Shown: one piece after another, positions 18,032 to 26,719 of the stretch
How the letters are laid out: each line of letters starts with the position of its first letter
Numbering within the stretch: position 1 is the first letter of the stretch
NCBI GenBank assembly: GCA_947589245.1
Contig: CANQBD010000001.1
Location: forward strand, 36,607 to 100,606
Direction: 5' to 3'
DNA length: 64,000 nucleotides
Source: an uncultured Anaeroplasmataceae bacterium
GTDB lineage: Bacteria > Bacillota_I > Bacilli_A > Acholeplasmatales > Anaeroplasmataceae
Position numbers and translations under genes: made by a program
The notes under the pieces: model-generated
The model's input: only the letters and a program-made list of their open reading frames with translations
What the model was told of the DNA's origin: nothing
The model's database searches: none

Positions 18032-19360
18032 ATGGGTCTTATGATTTATAATTCGCTATCAAATAAGTTAGAAGAATTTAAACCTATTCAACCTAATAAA
18101 GTTAATATGTATGTTTGTGGGCCAACAGTATATAATTATATTCATATTGGTAATGCTAGACCTATTGTCTTTTATGATGTATTAAGAAATTATTTAGAAT
18201 TTATTGGCTATGAGGTAACCTATGCTTCAAATGTCACCGATGTTGATGATAAGATTATTAATCAAGCTTTAGCTGAAGGAAAGACCGAAAAGGAAATAGC
18301 TAGTTTTTATGAAAAAGCTTATTTTGATGCTGTTAAACTTTTAGGTAGTAGTGAGCCTGATTTAATACCTCATGCTACAGATTATATTCCGGATATGATA
18401 AGCTTTATCAATGAATTGATTAATAAGGGTTATGCTTATGAGGTTGATGGTGATGTTTTTTTTAGAGTGAATAAAATTGCTGATTATGGTTGTTTATCAA
18501 ATCAAGTTAGTGAAGATTTAGAATCGGGAGCTAGAATTAGTGTTAATACTAAAAAAGAAAATCCTTTAGATTTCTCTTTATGGAAAAAGACAGAAGTAGG
18601 AATTAAATGGGATTCACCATTTGGTAGTGGTAGGCCTGGCTGGCACACAGAATGTGTCGTTATGAATCATAAGCTTTTTGGAGATACATTAGATATTCAT
18701 GGTGGGGGAATGGATTTAAAATTTCCTCATCATGAAAATGAAATTGCTCAAAGTGAGGCTTTATATCATAACCATTTAGCTAAATATTGGATGCACGTTG
18801 GACGTTTAGAATTTGAAGGGCAAAAAATGTCTAAGTCTTTACACAATGTAATTTTAGTTAAGGATTTAGCTAATACTATGAACGGTATGATTATGCGAAT
18901 GGTTTTAGCATTCACGCCCTATCGTAATAATTTTTCTTATTCAGAACAAATTTTTGATTTTTATAAGAAAACTTTTGAAAAATGGCAAAGAGCTTATAAA
19001 CAAGGTTTATATGAATTACAGCTTCAAGAGCTTACTCCCAATGAATTTTGTGATACTGATATAGAGAAATTTAAGGAATATATGAATCAAGATTTCAATG
19101 TTCAAAATGTTTTGATGTTGATTGAAAACATTGTTAAGGATTTGAATGTAGCTATTCGAACTAAAAATCTTGCTGAGACTGCTAAAAAATGGTTAACTCT
19201 TGATAAAATCTTGGCAGTAATGGGAGTCAATTTATTTGTTGAAAAATTGAATGAAGAGCAGTTAGAAGTTTATAAAGCATGGCTTAATGCTAGAGCTTTA
19301 AAAGATTTTGAAAAGGCAGATATTTATCGTAATAAATTAATGGATTGGAAGTTAATTTAA
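18032..19360 (+). CDS. cysS: Cysteinyl-tRNA synthetase
   Basis: CysRS charges tRNA-Cys. The class I signatures are present: HIGN near residue 36 and KMSKS near residue 265. Zinc ligands are the cysteine in CGPTVYN, the cysteine in GWHTECV and the histidine in DIHGGGMD. At 442 residues it is slightly shorter than usual, missing only the last C-terminal part. A TAGGAGATGA ribosome binding site precedes the ATG. No T-box leader is visible in the 60 bases between the upstream terminator and the start. It is coupled to mrnC by a TAATG overlap, as in Bacillus. Confidence 0.97.
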   Translation: MGLMIYNSLSNKLEEFKPIQPNKVNMYVCGPTVYNYIHIGNARPIVFYDVLRNYLEFIGYEVTYASNVTDVDDKIINQALAEGKTEKEIASFYEKAYFDAVKLLGSSEPDLIPHATDYIPDMISFINELINKGYAYEVDGDVFFRVNKIADYGCLSNQVSEDLESGARISVNTKKENPLDFSLWKKTEVGIKWDSPFGSGRPGWHTECVVMNHKLFGDTLDIHGGGMDLKFPHHENEIAQSEALYHNHLAKYWMHVGRLEFEGQKMSKSLHNVILVKDLANTMNGMIMRMVLAFTPYRNNFSYSEQIFDFYKKTFEKWQRAYKQGLYELQLQELTPNEFCDTDIEKFKEYMNQDFNVQNVLMLIENIVKDLNVAIRTKNLAETAKKWLTLDKILAVMGVNLFVEKLNEEQLEVYKAWLNARALKDFEKADIYRNKLMDWKLI

Positions 19361-19737
19361 TGAATGCTAATATGTATAATGGTATGAGTCTAGCATATTT
19401 GGGCGATGCTATTTATGAGGTCTATATCCGAAAGCATGCCCTTAATATTGGTCTAACCAAAGTAAATGATTTACATAATTTTGTTGTCCAATACACGAGT
19501 AGTGAAGCTCAAATGAAGGCTATACATTATTTATTAGATAAAGAAATATTAACCTCAGAAGAGGTGCTGATTTATAAAAGAGGGCGTAACTCACACATTC
19601 ATAGTGTACGCAAGAATGTTGATATAAAAACCTATTTAGATGCTACAGGATTTGAAGCAATTTTAGGTTACTTATATCTTGAGGAAAATATAATACGCTT
19701 AGAAGAATTAATATCTATAGTATTAGATATGAAGTAG
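19360..19737 (+). CDS. mrnC: Mini-ribonuclease III
   Basis: MrnC is an RNase III catalytic domain without the dsRNA-binding domain; in Bacillus it matures 23S rRNA ends. The 125-residue protein begins with the family pattern MSLAYLGDAIYE, and has RGRNSHI in the middle and ATGFEAILGYLYL near the end, which carries the acidic metal ligands. I take the ATG at 19360, which overlaps the cysS stop (TAATG); an upstream in-frame start at 19345 has no ribosome binding site. The cysS-mrnC order is conserved in Firmicutes, where rlmB usually follows directly; here two genes intervene. Confidence 0.95.
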   Translation: MNANMYNGMSLAYLGDAIYEVYIRKHALNIGLTKVNDLHNFVVQYTSSEAQMKAIHYLLDKEILTSEEVLIYKRGRNSHIHSVRKNVDIKTYLDATGFEAILGYLYLEENIIRLEELISIVLDMK

Positions 19738-19747
19738 GAGGTAAACT

Positions 19748-22700
19748 ATGGCTACTTTTGATGATAAGAGTATATTTGCTAAAAAAGAAGAAACTAAAGA
19801 AAATAAAAAGTCTAAAAAAGATTCTGAAGTTTTAGAAGAGGTTTCTTTAGAAATAAAAGAACCAGTTGACGAAGCAAAAGAAGAGCCTGTTGCTGTTGAA
19901 TATCATGATCAAGCAATAGTTATTGGTGAAGAGCTTGTTGAAAGTGAGAAGGTTCGCAAGGCTCGCGAAAAAAGAGAAGAAAAAGAAAGAAAGCTTCAAG
20001 AAAAGGCTTATCAAAACATGGTAAAGCAACATCGGAAGGCAATGAAGAAAAATCCGGAAAATATCAAAAGATATGATACGGATTCTCAAAATGGTTTACC
20101 AAATGAAGTTGTTGAGCGGCGTATTTTAGATAATTTAGTTAACGTTACTAAAAAAGGGTCAACTAAATCTAAAAAAATGATTATCATAAGCAATATATTT
20201 ACTTTCTTTAATATTTTAACTATTTCAATTGCTGTTTGGTTAATGACTGTTCAAGCTTGGACAGACCTCGTATTTTTAGTTATTGTTACAGCCAACGTTA
20301 TTATTGGGATTTATCAAGAACTAAGAGCCAAGATAACAATTGATAATTTATCACTTTTATCAGCTCCAGTGGCAGTTGTTATCCGTGATGGTGTTCAAAA
20401 AGAAATTGGTGTTGGTGAAGTTGTCTTAGATGATTTGATTGTTTTAAATTCTGGTAATCAAATTTGTGCTGATAGTATTGTTGTTGAAGGCAGCATCGAA
20501 GTTAATGAATCATTATTAACTGGTGAAAGTGATGCAATAATTAAAAAGCCTGGTGATCTTTTATTTTCTGGTTCATTTGTTGTTTCTGGTAGATGCCGAG
20601 CTAGAGTAGATAAGGTTGGTAAGGATAATTATATTGAAAAGCTTGCTGATCAAGCTAAAAGATATCAAAAGCCTAATTCCGAGCTTTTAAAATCTTTAAA
20701 AACAATTATTTATGCTATGGCCGTTCTAATAATTCCGATTGGCATTGGTTTATTCTGTCTCCAGCTATTTGGTAGCGGTGTTCCGTATGTAACAGCTGTT
20801 CGTAAGACTGCTGGCGCTATGGTTGGTATGATTCCATCTGGTCTATGGTTATTAACTTCTGCTGCGCTATTTGTTGGGGCTATTAAGCTATCACAAAAAA
20901 ATGTCTTAGTTCAAGAATTATATTGTATTGAAATGCTTGCGAGAATTAATGTTTTATGCCTAGATAAAACTGGTACTATAACTGATGGTACAATGAGTGT
21001 TAAAAATGTAATTGATTATAATACTCTTTATGGTTTAACGACAAAAAATATTGTTTCAGCTATGTTGAATGCTTTAAATGATGGTAATTTAACTTCTAAA
21101 GCTTTAGAGGAAAAATTTGGTTTAAATAAGCGTATTAAGCATACTGCAACTATTCCATTTAGTTCACAAAGGAAATTCAGTGCTGTAACCTTTGATAAAA
21201 TGGGAACATTTGTTTTAGGTGCTCCTGAATTTGTTTTAAAAAGTCATTATGAGATGATTAAAAAGGAAGTTAATAAATATGCATCTCAGGGTTATCGTGT
21301 CCTTTGTTTAGCTCATTTTAATGGAAATATTAATAACCAAGAGTTGCCAAATACTGATCCTGAAATTGTCTCATTGATTTTAATTGAGGACAATATTCGT
21401 CCTGATGCAATTAAAACAATCAATTATTTTAAAGAAAGTGGTGTATCAGTTAGAGTTATTTCTGGTGATAATCCAATTACAGTTTCTAAGATATCTGAAA
21501 GAGCTGGTATTGAAAATGCTGATCAATATATTTCTTTGGATGGTTTATCTGATGCAGAGGTTGAAAGAGCAGCTTTAAAATATACTGTCTTTGGTCGTGT
21601 TTCACCTAGTCAAAAGAAGCTTTTGGTTACCACCTTAAAGAATGCTGGTAAAAAGGTAGCGATGACTGGTGATGGTGTAAATGATATCTTAGCGTTAAGG
21701 GAAGCCGATTGTTCAATTGCGATTGCTTCTGGTAGTGAGGCTGCTCGTAATGTTTCCCACTTAGTTTTGCTTGATTCAAATTTCAATTCAATGCCTATGG
21801 TTGTAGCCGAAGGTAGAAGAGTAATTAATAATGTAACAAGCCTTGCATCATTATTCTTAACCAAGACAATCTTTTCTTTATTACTTGCAATTCAAGCGTT
21901 ATTAAGTCGAGGTGTTTACCCAATTTCAACAAACCAATTAATTATGATTGACTTTTTCGCTATCGGTATTCCTTCCTTCTTCTTAGTACTAGAACCAAAC
22001 AATAAAGAGGTTGATGGTAACTTTTTGGGAAATATCCTCAAAGGCGCTTTACCAGGAGCAATTACAATTTTGGTTATATCGATTCTGATTTTCGGTTTAT
22101 CTGACAGCTTAAGTCTTGATGATATATCTGTTCAAACAATCATAGGTATTTCTGCTACGCATACTTGCTTAATGGTTTTATTTAAGGTTTGTAAACCACT
22201 TAATACTTTGCGTAAAGCAATATGTATTTTTTGTTACACTGCCTTTATAATTATTACTTTCTTAATGCCGCAATTTTTAGAGTTTAGACCTGTTGTTGGT
22301 TTTTCTCAATATTATTCCGGAAACATTAAACAAGAGGTTATGACATATATTCCTCAGATTGAAATAAGTGATGATTATTATTATGTCTTTAATGGTAAAG
22401 TAACAGAATATCAAAAGATTTCTTCTGAAAAAAATGTCAACATCTCCTCTATTGAAGAAAATGGTACATATTATTATGTTTTCAATGGTACTAATATTCA
22501 TGAAGAAGTTGTCATACCTCAAATAAGTCTTTCAGCATCTGGTAATATTGTTTTAGGTGGCTATGATATTTTCTATACATCTGAAGGTCAATCAATCAAT
22601 ATTACTTATACTGATGATTTCCAAAAGCGTTTTGTAATAGATGAAAAAGGTTATTTGCTTTATAATACAGCCCCTAATCCTACTGTTGATTTAAGTATTT

Positions 22701-23608
22701 CAGAGAAAGAAACATTTTTAAAGCATGTTAAACGTACTTTGACAGAAACCGATGAGTACTATGGTTTTTATAATAAGTATGGTGCTAATCGTACAAAGGA
22801 TGTTGAGATTTGTATTATGCCAATTGTTGAGTTAAGAAATGATCAACTAGTTATTACATCAGTAATTTCTAGCCCTTCTGATACTCAAACTAGTAATAAT
22901 TCAGCTTATAAGACAGATATTACTTCTAGTGATAATATTGAATTATCAATCAATCCACAAACAATGGAGCTTTTAGTTAATGGTAAGACAATATCTCCAA
23001 CTCTTGATGATGGTACTATTTCAACTAACACCTATAAAGTTGGTATGCCTGTATTTTCTCTTTTGTCTGATGGTCGGGTTCTAGTCGATGGGTTATCAAC
23101 TGGTGTTTCGGCTAAACGTTTTGGCATCGATGAAGCTATTGTTGATGGTCGAGTTGCTGACACATCTGTTATTGATGTTTATCCTTATGATGCTTCCTAC
23201 TATTTATTAGAGCATGCAGATAGTCCAAATGCTTCATTGACAAGATATAATACAAATGTTCGTTTGTCTAATCCTGCAATTTGTCCTGACATTGCAACTA
23301 CTGAAAGTGGTCATTATATTATTGATGGTTACTATACAACTTATGTAGCAGTTTCTAATACACCTGATCCAAAAATTGATGAAAATTATAATTTGATTTT
23401 AGGTGGAGTAGTTACTGATTATCGTATTTCTTCAACAACAATTTTAACAACTACGGGTGGTATTGTAACAGAATTATCAATTCATGCTAAGATTTTCTTA
23501 TTGATGCTATGCTTGCTAGCTGTTCCACTAATGAAATTACTTTTGGCTATTGTTCCTTGGATTAAACGGCAAGTTGCTCTTGTTCAAAAAATTTTATCTA
23601 AAATTTAA
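19748..23608 (+). CDS. CtpE-like P-type ATPase with large extracellular insert between M9 and M10
   Basis: A 1286-residue P-type ATPase, roughly 400 residues longer than usual. A charged N-terminal extension (residues 1-140) precedes M1-M2. TGES is near residue 257, M4 has GMIPSGL, the phosphorylation site DKTGT is near 404, and GDGVND is near 641. The M4-P sequence resembles mycobacterial CtpE, a proposed calcium pump, though the usual PEGL is PSGL here. After M9 (ending near residue 848), about 400 residues predicted to lie outside the cell carry two YYYVFNG motifs before a final membrane helix near 1246-1270. It starts 11 bases after mrnC with TAGGAGG. The ion is not determined. Confidence 0.88.
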   Translation: MATFDDKSIFAKKEETKENKKSKKDSEVLEEVSLEIKEPVDEAKEEPVAVEYHDQAIVIGEELVESEKVRKAREKREEKERKLQEKAYQNMVKQHRKAMKKNPENIKRYDTDSQNGLPNEVVERRILDNLVNVTKKGSTKSKKMIIISNIFTFFNILTISIAVWLMTVQAWTDLVFLVIVTANVIIGIYQELRAKITIDNLSLLSAPVAVVIRDGVQKEIGVGEVVLDDLIVLNSGNQICADSIVVEGSIEVNESLLTGESDAIIKKPGDLLFSGSFVVSGRCRARVDKVGKDNYIEKLADQAKRYQKPNSELLKSLKTIIYAMAVLIIPIGIGLFCLQLFGSGVPYVTAVRKTAGAMVGMIPSGLWLLTSAALFVGAIKLSQKNVLVQELYCIEMLARINVLCLDKTGTITDGTMSVKNVIDYNTLYGLTTKNIVSAMLNALNDGNLTSKALEEKFGLNKRIKHTATIPFSSQRKFSAVTFDKMGTFVLGAPEFVLKSHYEMIKKEVNKYASQGYRVLCLAHFNGNINNQELPNTDPEIVSLILIEDNIRPDAIKTINYFKESGVSVRVISGDNPITVSKISERAGIENADQYISLDGLSDAEVERAALKYTVFGRVSPSQKKLLVTTLKNAGKKVAMTGDGVNDILALREADCSIAIASGSEAARNVSHLVLLDSNFNSMPMVVAEGRRVINNVTSLASLFLTKTIFSLLLAIQALLSRGVYPISTNQLIMIDFFAIGIPSFFLVLEPNNKEVDGNFLGNILKGALPGAITILVISILIFGLSDSLSLDDISVQTIIGISATHTCLMVLFKVCKPLNTLRKAICIFCYTAFIIITFLMPQFLEFRPVVGFSQYYSGNIKQEVMTYIPQIEISDDYYYVFNGKVTEYQKISSEKNVNISSIEENGTYYYVFNGTNIHEEVVIPQISLSASGNIVLGGYDIFYTSEGQSINITYTDDFQKRFVIDEKGYLLYNTAPNPTVDLSISEKETFLKHVKRTLTETDEYYGFYNKYGANRTKDVEICIMPIVELRNDQLVITSVISSPSDTQTSNNSAYKTDITSSDNIELSINPQTMELLVNGKTISPTLDDGTISTNTYKVGMPVFSLLSDGRVLVDGLSTGVSAKRFGIDEAIVDGRVADTSVIDVYPYDASYYLLEHADSPNASLTRYNTNVRLSNPAICPDIATTESGHYIIDGYYTTYVAVSNTPDPKIDENYNLILGGVVTDYRISSTTILTTTGGIVTELSIHAKIFLLMLCLLAVPLMKLLLAIVPWIKRQVALVQKILSKI

Positions 23609-23655
23609 TATACATTATTTTGCCAAATTATGCCCATAATAAAATGGGTGATATT

Positions 23656-23826
23656 ATGCAAAATAATTTAGATGATTTAGATGATTTTGATAAAAAAGCA
23701 TTTAAAAAAAATTATTATTTTCTTCAAAAATGTGTTAAAGTAGAAGAATTTTATGATTATGAATTTGGCAATGAATTCTTTATTTTAGCACCTGTTGATG
23801 TTAATGATATGTATAATCAAAATTAA
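23656..23826 (+). CDS. Small acidic protein of unknown function
   Basis: A 56-residue acidic protein (NLDDLDDFDKK at the N-terminus) with no recognised family. The ATG at 23656 has GGGTG 5 bases upstream; two earlier in-frame ATGs (23620, 23644) have no better site. The ribosome binding site forms part of a small hairpin CCCAT-AATAAA-ATGGG (23633-23648), which could influence translation. It is followed by a strong terminator, which supports a real transcription unit end. It lies between the ATPase and rlmB. Confidence 0.55.
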   Translation: MQNNLDDLDDFDKKAFKKNYYFLQKCVKVEEFYDYEFGNEFFILAPVDVNDMYNQN

Positions 23827-23830
23827 ACCC

Positions 23831-23870
23831 AAATACCCTTGTAGTTATTTTCTATAGGGGTATTTTATTT
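23831..23870 (+). terminator. Terminator closing the cysS-to-ATPase unit
   Basis: AAATACCC at 23831-23838 pairs with GGGTATTT in the right arm 23852-23865, extended by a second 5-bp segment, followed by a T-rich tract. Confidence 0.88.
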
Positions 23871-23882
23871 TAGTCATTTTTT

Positions 23883-23891
23883 TGTTATAAT
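23883..23891 (+). promoter_or_regulatory. Extended -10 promoter of rlmB
   Basis: TGT then TATAAT at 23886-23891, 30 bases before the rlmB ATG and directly after the terminator. Confidence 0.75.
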
Positions 23892-23920
23892 ACCCTTTAG
23901 AAAAACATAGTGGTGAAAAT

Positions 23921-24625
23921 ATGATTAAAATATATGGAAAGAATTGTGTGACAGAGGCAATATTAGCGAACAGTAAATTGCTTACTATTTATGTTCAAGA
24001 TAGTAAGGATCAAAAATTTTTAGCTATGCTAGATGACCGCAAGCTTAAATATGAAATTGTCGATAAAAAACAAATGGATAATCTATTTGGCTCTAATCAT
24101 CAGGGCTATGGTGCTTATCGAGAAGATTATCAGCTTTTTGGTGAGGAATTACTTGCTGAAATTACAGGTGATTTTAAGCGTCTTTTAATTTTAGATGGAA
24201 TTCAAGACCCTCACAATTTAGGAGCTATTATTAGAAGTGCTGATGCTTTTGGCTATGATGGGATTGTTTTACCTAAAAATAGAAGCTGTAGTGTCAATGA
24301 AACGGTAGCTCATGTTTCAACTGGGGCAATAGAACATGTTAAAATTGCTTATGTAAATAGCTTATCAACTTTTATAAATAGGTTAAAGGCTCAAGGCTAT
24401 TGGATTTGTGGAATGGATGCTAAAGGGACAATTGCATTGGATGCAGTTGATCAAAATCGCAACCTAGCTATTATAATTGGGTCTGAAGGTTTTGGTATGA
24501 GTAAGACTTTGGTTAAGATGGTTGATTATCTTGTAGCTATTCCAATGGTTGGTCATGTTAACAGTTTAAATGCTTCTGTTAGTGCTGGTATTGTCCTTTA
24601 TTCACTTAGAAAAAAAATTAATTAA
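23921..24625 (+). CDS. rlmB: 23S rRNA 2'-O-methyltransferase RlmB (SpoU family)
   Basis: A 234-residue SPOUT methyltransferase with an N-terminal substrate-binding domain and the three SpoU motifs: LDGIQDPHNLGAIIRSA near residue 90, GSEGFGMS near 187 and NSLNASVSAGIVLY near the end. By position before the sigH-like gene and rpmG-secE-nusG it corresponds to Bacillus YacO/RlmB, which methylates the peptidyl transferase loop or, in some species, a tRNA. The stop overlaps the next start by one base (TAATG). Confidence 0.93.
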   Translation: MIKIYGKNCVTEAILANSKLLTIYVQDSKDQKFLAMLDDRKLKYEIVDKKQMDNLFGSNHQGYGAYREDYQLFGEELLAEITGDFKRLLILDGIQDPHNLGAIIRSADAFGYDGIVLPKNRSCSVNETVAHVSTGAIEHVKIAYVNSLSTFINRLKAQGYWICGMDAKGTIALDAVDQNRNLAIIIGSEGFGMSKTLVKMVDYLVAIPMVGHVNSLNASVSAGIVLYSLRKKIN

Positions 24626-25158
24626 TGTATTATAATTATAATGATAATGAATTGCTTTATTTAGCTAAAGAAGGAATTGAAAAGGGAAAAGAGCTTCTTT
24701 ATTATAAATATGAAAAAATGATTAATATGATGTATTTTAAAGGATTTAAAAGTGATTATTCATTTTGGGATTTCAAACAGGAATGCTTATTATTATTAAA
24801 TAAAGTTATCTATAGCTATAATAATGAGATGGATGTTAGCTTTTATCTTTATTTTAATGTTTGTTTAAAAAGACTTTTTTCTAAGATGTATCGAAAAAAT
24901 GATATTCGTTTGAAAGAGAGTCAAACAATATATGCCGATATAGATTCTTTTAAAGCTTATGACTATAATCAATTAAGGAATATAATTAATAGGACTTTTA
25001 GTAGCGAAGAACCACTTGTTAAGCTTGTTTTGCACAAGTGCTATTTTGAAAAGATGACAATTAGACAATTTTGTCGTAATTATCAAGAAAATTATTATAA
25101 GATATATTATATTTATCAAAAAATTAAAGCTAAAATTGAAAAAATATTGACTAATTAA
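24625..25158 (+). CDS. Divergent sigma-70-like factor at the sigH position
   Basis: A 177-residue protein with a sigma region 2-like N-terminal half (DNELLYLAKEG at the start, FWDFKQECLLLLNK as a helix with aromatic and acidic residues) and a possible region 4 helix-turn-helix at the end (KMTIRQFCRNYQEN). Gene order supports the call: in Bacillus sigH lies between rlmB-yacP and rpmG-secE-nusG, and here this gene fills that place without yacP. It is about 40 residues shorter than SigH and highly divergent, so a specialised role, for example in sporulation or competence, is an inference. It overlaps rlmB by one base. Confidence 0.65.
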   Translation: MYYNYNDNELLYLAKEGIEKGKELLYYKYEKMINMMYFKGFKSDYSFWDFKQECLLLLNKVIYSYNNEMDVSFYLYFNVCLKRLFSKMYRKNDIRLKESQTIYADIDSFKAYDYNQLRNIINRTFSSEEPLVKLVLHKCYFEKMTIRQFCRNYQENYYKIYYIYQKIKAKIEKILTN

Positions 25159-25226
25159 AGGTTATGTATTACAATAAATACAAGCCTTAAATGGTTTTTT
25201 TATTTTGGCTTGAAGGAGGATTAAAA

Positions 25227-25376
25227 ATGCGTGTTAAAGTCATCTTAGTTTGTGAAGAGTGTCTTTCTAGGAATTATACAACAACTAAAAATCCTCAAAA
25301 AACAGCTGAAAGATTAGAAGTCAAAAAATATTGTAAAAATTGTGATAAATACACAATACACAAGGAAACAAAATAA
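25227..25376 (+). CDS. rpmG: Ribosomal protein bL33
   Basis: A 49-residue L33 of the zinc type with CEEC and CKNC pairs. The ATG at 25227 follows GGAGGATTAAAA; the frame is open further upstream but without support. The order rpmG-secE-nusG is universal in Firmicutes. The gene is only 13 bases before secE. Confidence 0.97.
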   Translation: MRVKVILVCEECLSRNYTTTKNPQKTAERLEVKKYCKNCDKYTIHKETK

Positions 25377-25389
25377 AGGAGAAATTAGT

Positions 25390-25800
25390 ATGGCAGTTAA
25401 AGATAAAAGTGCAGATAAGCCATCAAGAATTTGGCAATATTTAAAAGAAACTCATAAATGGGAAAATTATGTATTCTTACTTTTCTCAGTTATTGTATTA
25501 GTTTTAGGTTGTTTAATTTTAACAGGTACTTTAACAGTAAGACAAGATTATTGGTTTATAGGAGAACATCCAACAGCTTTTGGTTGGATTTTAGTCGCAA
25601 TTGCTGGTATCTTTACCGTTTATGCCCTATTTCCATTCTTTAAACCAGCAATTCCAGAATTTAAGAAGATTACTTGGTTAACTTTTGGCAAGTTTGTTGG
25701 TAATTCAGTACGTGTATTATTGTTCTTAGTTATCTTTTCTTTATTATTCTTCTTGTATGATGCGTTTATAACTGAAATTCTAGCAAGAATTTTTAAGTAG
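25390..25800 (+). CDS. secE: Preprotein translocase subunit SecE, three-helix form
   Basis: SecE stabilises SecY in the Sec translocon. The conserved amphipathic and membrane segment is near residues 93-136 (PEFKKITWLTFGKF then a hydrophobic helix). The protein is 136 residues, about twice the usual Firmicute length, because two extra membrane segments lie before it near residues 25-50 and 58-85, as in Escherichia coli. The ATG at 25390 follows AAGGAGAAATTAGT. It lies between rpmG and nusG, as expected. Confidence 0.93.
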   Translation: MAVKDKSADKPSRIWQYLKETHKWENYVFLLFSVIVLVLGCLILTGTLTVRQDYWFIGEHPTAFGWILVAIAGIFTVYALFPFFKPAIPEFKKITWLTFGKFVGNSVRVLLFLVIFSLLFFLYDAFITEILARIFK

Positions 25801-25811
25801 GAGTTTAGAAT

Positions 25812-26360
25812 ATGAGAAGATGGTATATTGTAAGTACTTATTCGGGATACGAGAACGCTGTTAAACAAGATTTAGAGCGCCGTCGTGAAACTATGAATAT
25901 GACGGATAAAATTTATCAAGTAATGGTTCCAGAAGAAACTGTTGAGGTTACAGATAAAAAGGGTAAGAAGAAACTTAAGGTTAATAAGCTATTTCCTAGT
26001 TATGTTTTTGTGGAAATTGAAGTTGAAGGCGAAATGGATGATCGCGTTTGGTTTATGATTCGTAATACACCAAAGGTTACCGGCTTTTTAGGTTCAAGTG
26101 GTGGTGGTACAAAGCCTGTTCCTGTACCTGTTGATGAAATGAATCGAATTTTAATATCTTTAGGTGTGGTTGAAAAGCCATCTGTTGATTTGCATGTTGG
26201 TGATACAATCGAGGTTATTGAAGGTCCATTTAATGGCAAGGTTTATAATGTGGCAGCTGTTGATGAAGGTGCTGAAGAGGTTATGGTCTTGGTTGAAATG
26301 TTTGGTGGTCGTTCTACCCAAATGACTTTCAATTTTAAGCAAATTAAAAAAATAGCTTAA
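25812..26360 (+). CDS. nusG: Transcription termination/antitermination protein NusG
   Basis: A 182-residue NusG with NGN domain (RRWYIVSTYSGYEN at the start, LFPSYVFVE in the core) and a C-terminal KOW domain (VGDTIEVIEGPFNGK). It binds RNA polymerase and acts in pausing, Rho or ribosome coupling, and with boxA RNA in rRNA antitermination. The ATG follows TAGGAGTTTAGAAT. It is the last gene of the rlmB-nusG unit; rplK, which often follows, is replaced by rpmE here. Confidence 0.97.
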   Translation: MRRWYIVSTYSGYENAVKQDLERRRETMNMTDKIYQVMVPEETVEVTDKKGKKKLKVNKLFPSYVFVEIEVEGEMDDRVWFMIRNTPKVTGFLGSSGGGTKPVPVPVDEMNRILISLGVVEKPSVDLHVGDTIEVIEGPFNGKVYNVAAVDEGAEEVMVLVEMFGGRSTQMTFNFKQIKKIA

Positions 26361-26376
26361 GAGATTAAATTTAGAC

Positions 26377-26405
26377 TTGTATTGTTTTATTTATTATGTT
26401 AAAAT
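26377..26405 (+). promoter_or_regulatory. Promoter of rpmE
   Basis: TTGTAT (26377-26382), 17-base spacer, TAAAAT (26400-26405) with the extended TG at 26397-26398. Transcription would start near 26412. Confidence 0.75.
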
Positions 26406-26421
26406 AATTTGGAAACTTTCT

Positions 26422-26437
26422 ATGACATAGTTGTCAT
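26422..26437 (+). promoter_or_regulatory. Hairpin in the rpmE leader next to the ribosome binding site
   Basis: A perfect 6-bp stem ATGACA/TGTCAT with a 4-base loop lies 4-6 bases before GGAAGGAG of rpmE, in a leader of about 45 bases. Ribosomal protein L31 genes are known to have autoregulatory leaders in some bacteria; that role here is an inference. Confidence 0.45.
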
Positions 26438-26457
26438 GGCGGAAGGAGTGTATTAGT

Positions 26458-26667
26458 ATGAAAAAGGGAATCCATCCAGAATATAAAACTGTGAAGGTTA
26501 CTTGTACTACATGCGGTAGCGTATTTGAATCAGGCTCAGTATTAGACGAGATTCGTGTTGATACTTGCTCAAATTGTCATCCATTTTATACTGGTAAGCA
26601 AGCATTTACTCAGGCAGATGGTAGAGTAGAGAAGTTCAACAAGCGTTACGGCGTCAAAGATAATTAA
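26458..26667 (+). CDS. rpmE: Ribosomal protein bL31, zinc form
   Basis: A 69-residue L31 starting [10 protein letters not shown], with CTTC and CSNCH cysteine pairs of the zinc-containing type and the C-terminal FNKRYG. The start ATG at 26458 follows GGAAGGAGTG. It has its own promoter and terminator. rpmE next to tdk is a known Firmicute arrangement. Confidence 0.97.
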   Translation: MKKGIHPEYKTVKVTCTTCGSVFESGSVLDEIRVDTCSNCHPFYTGKQAFTQADGRVEKFNKRYGVKDN

Positions 26668-26675
26668 TATAAAAT

Positions 26676-26697
26676 GACCCTTAGAGGGTCTTTTTTA
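26676..26697 (+). terminator. Terminator after rpmE
   Basis: GACCC (26676-26680) pairs with GGGTC (26686-26690) around TTAGA, followed by six T residues, immediately before the tdk ribosome binding site. Confidence 0.88.
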
Positions 26698-26719
26698 CAT
26701 TAAGGAGAGGTGTTTGGGG

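Noticed and set aside
19345-19359. Upstream start for mrnC
   Set aside because: It lies inside cysS without a ribosome binding site; the TAATG overlap start at 19360 fits the family length.
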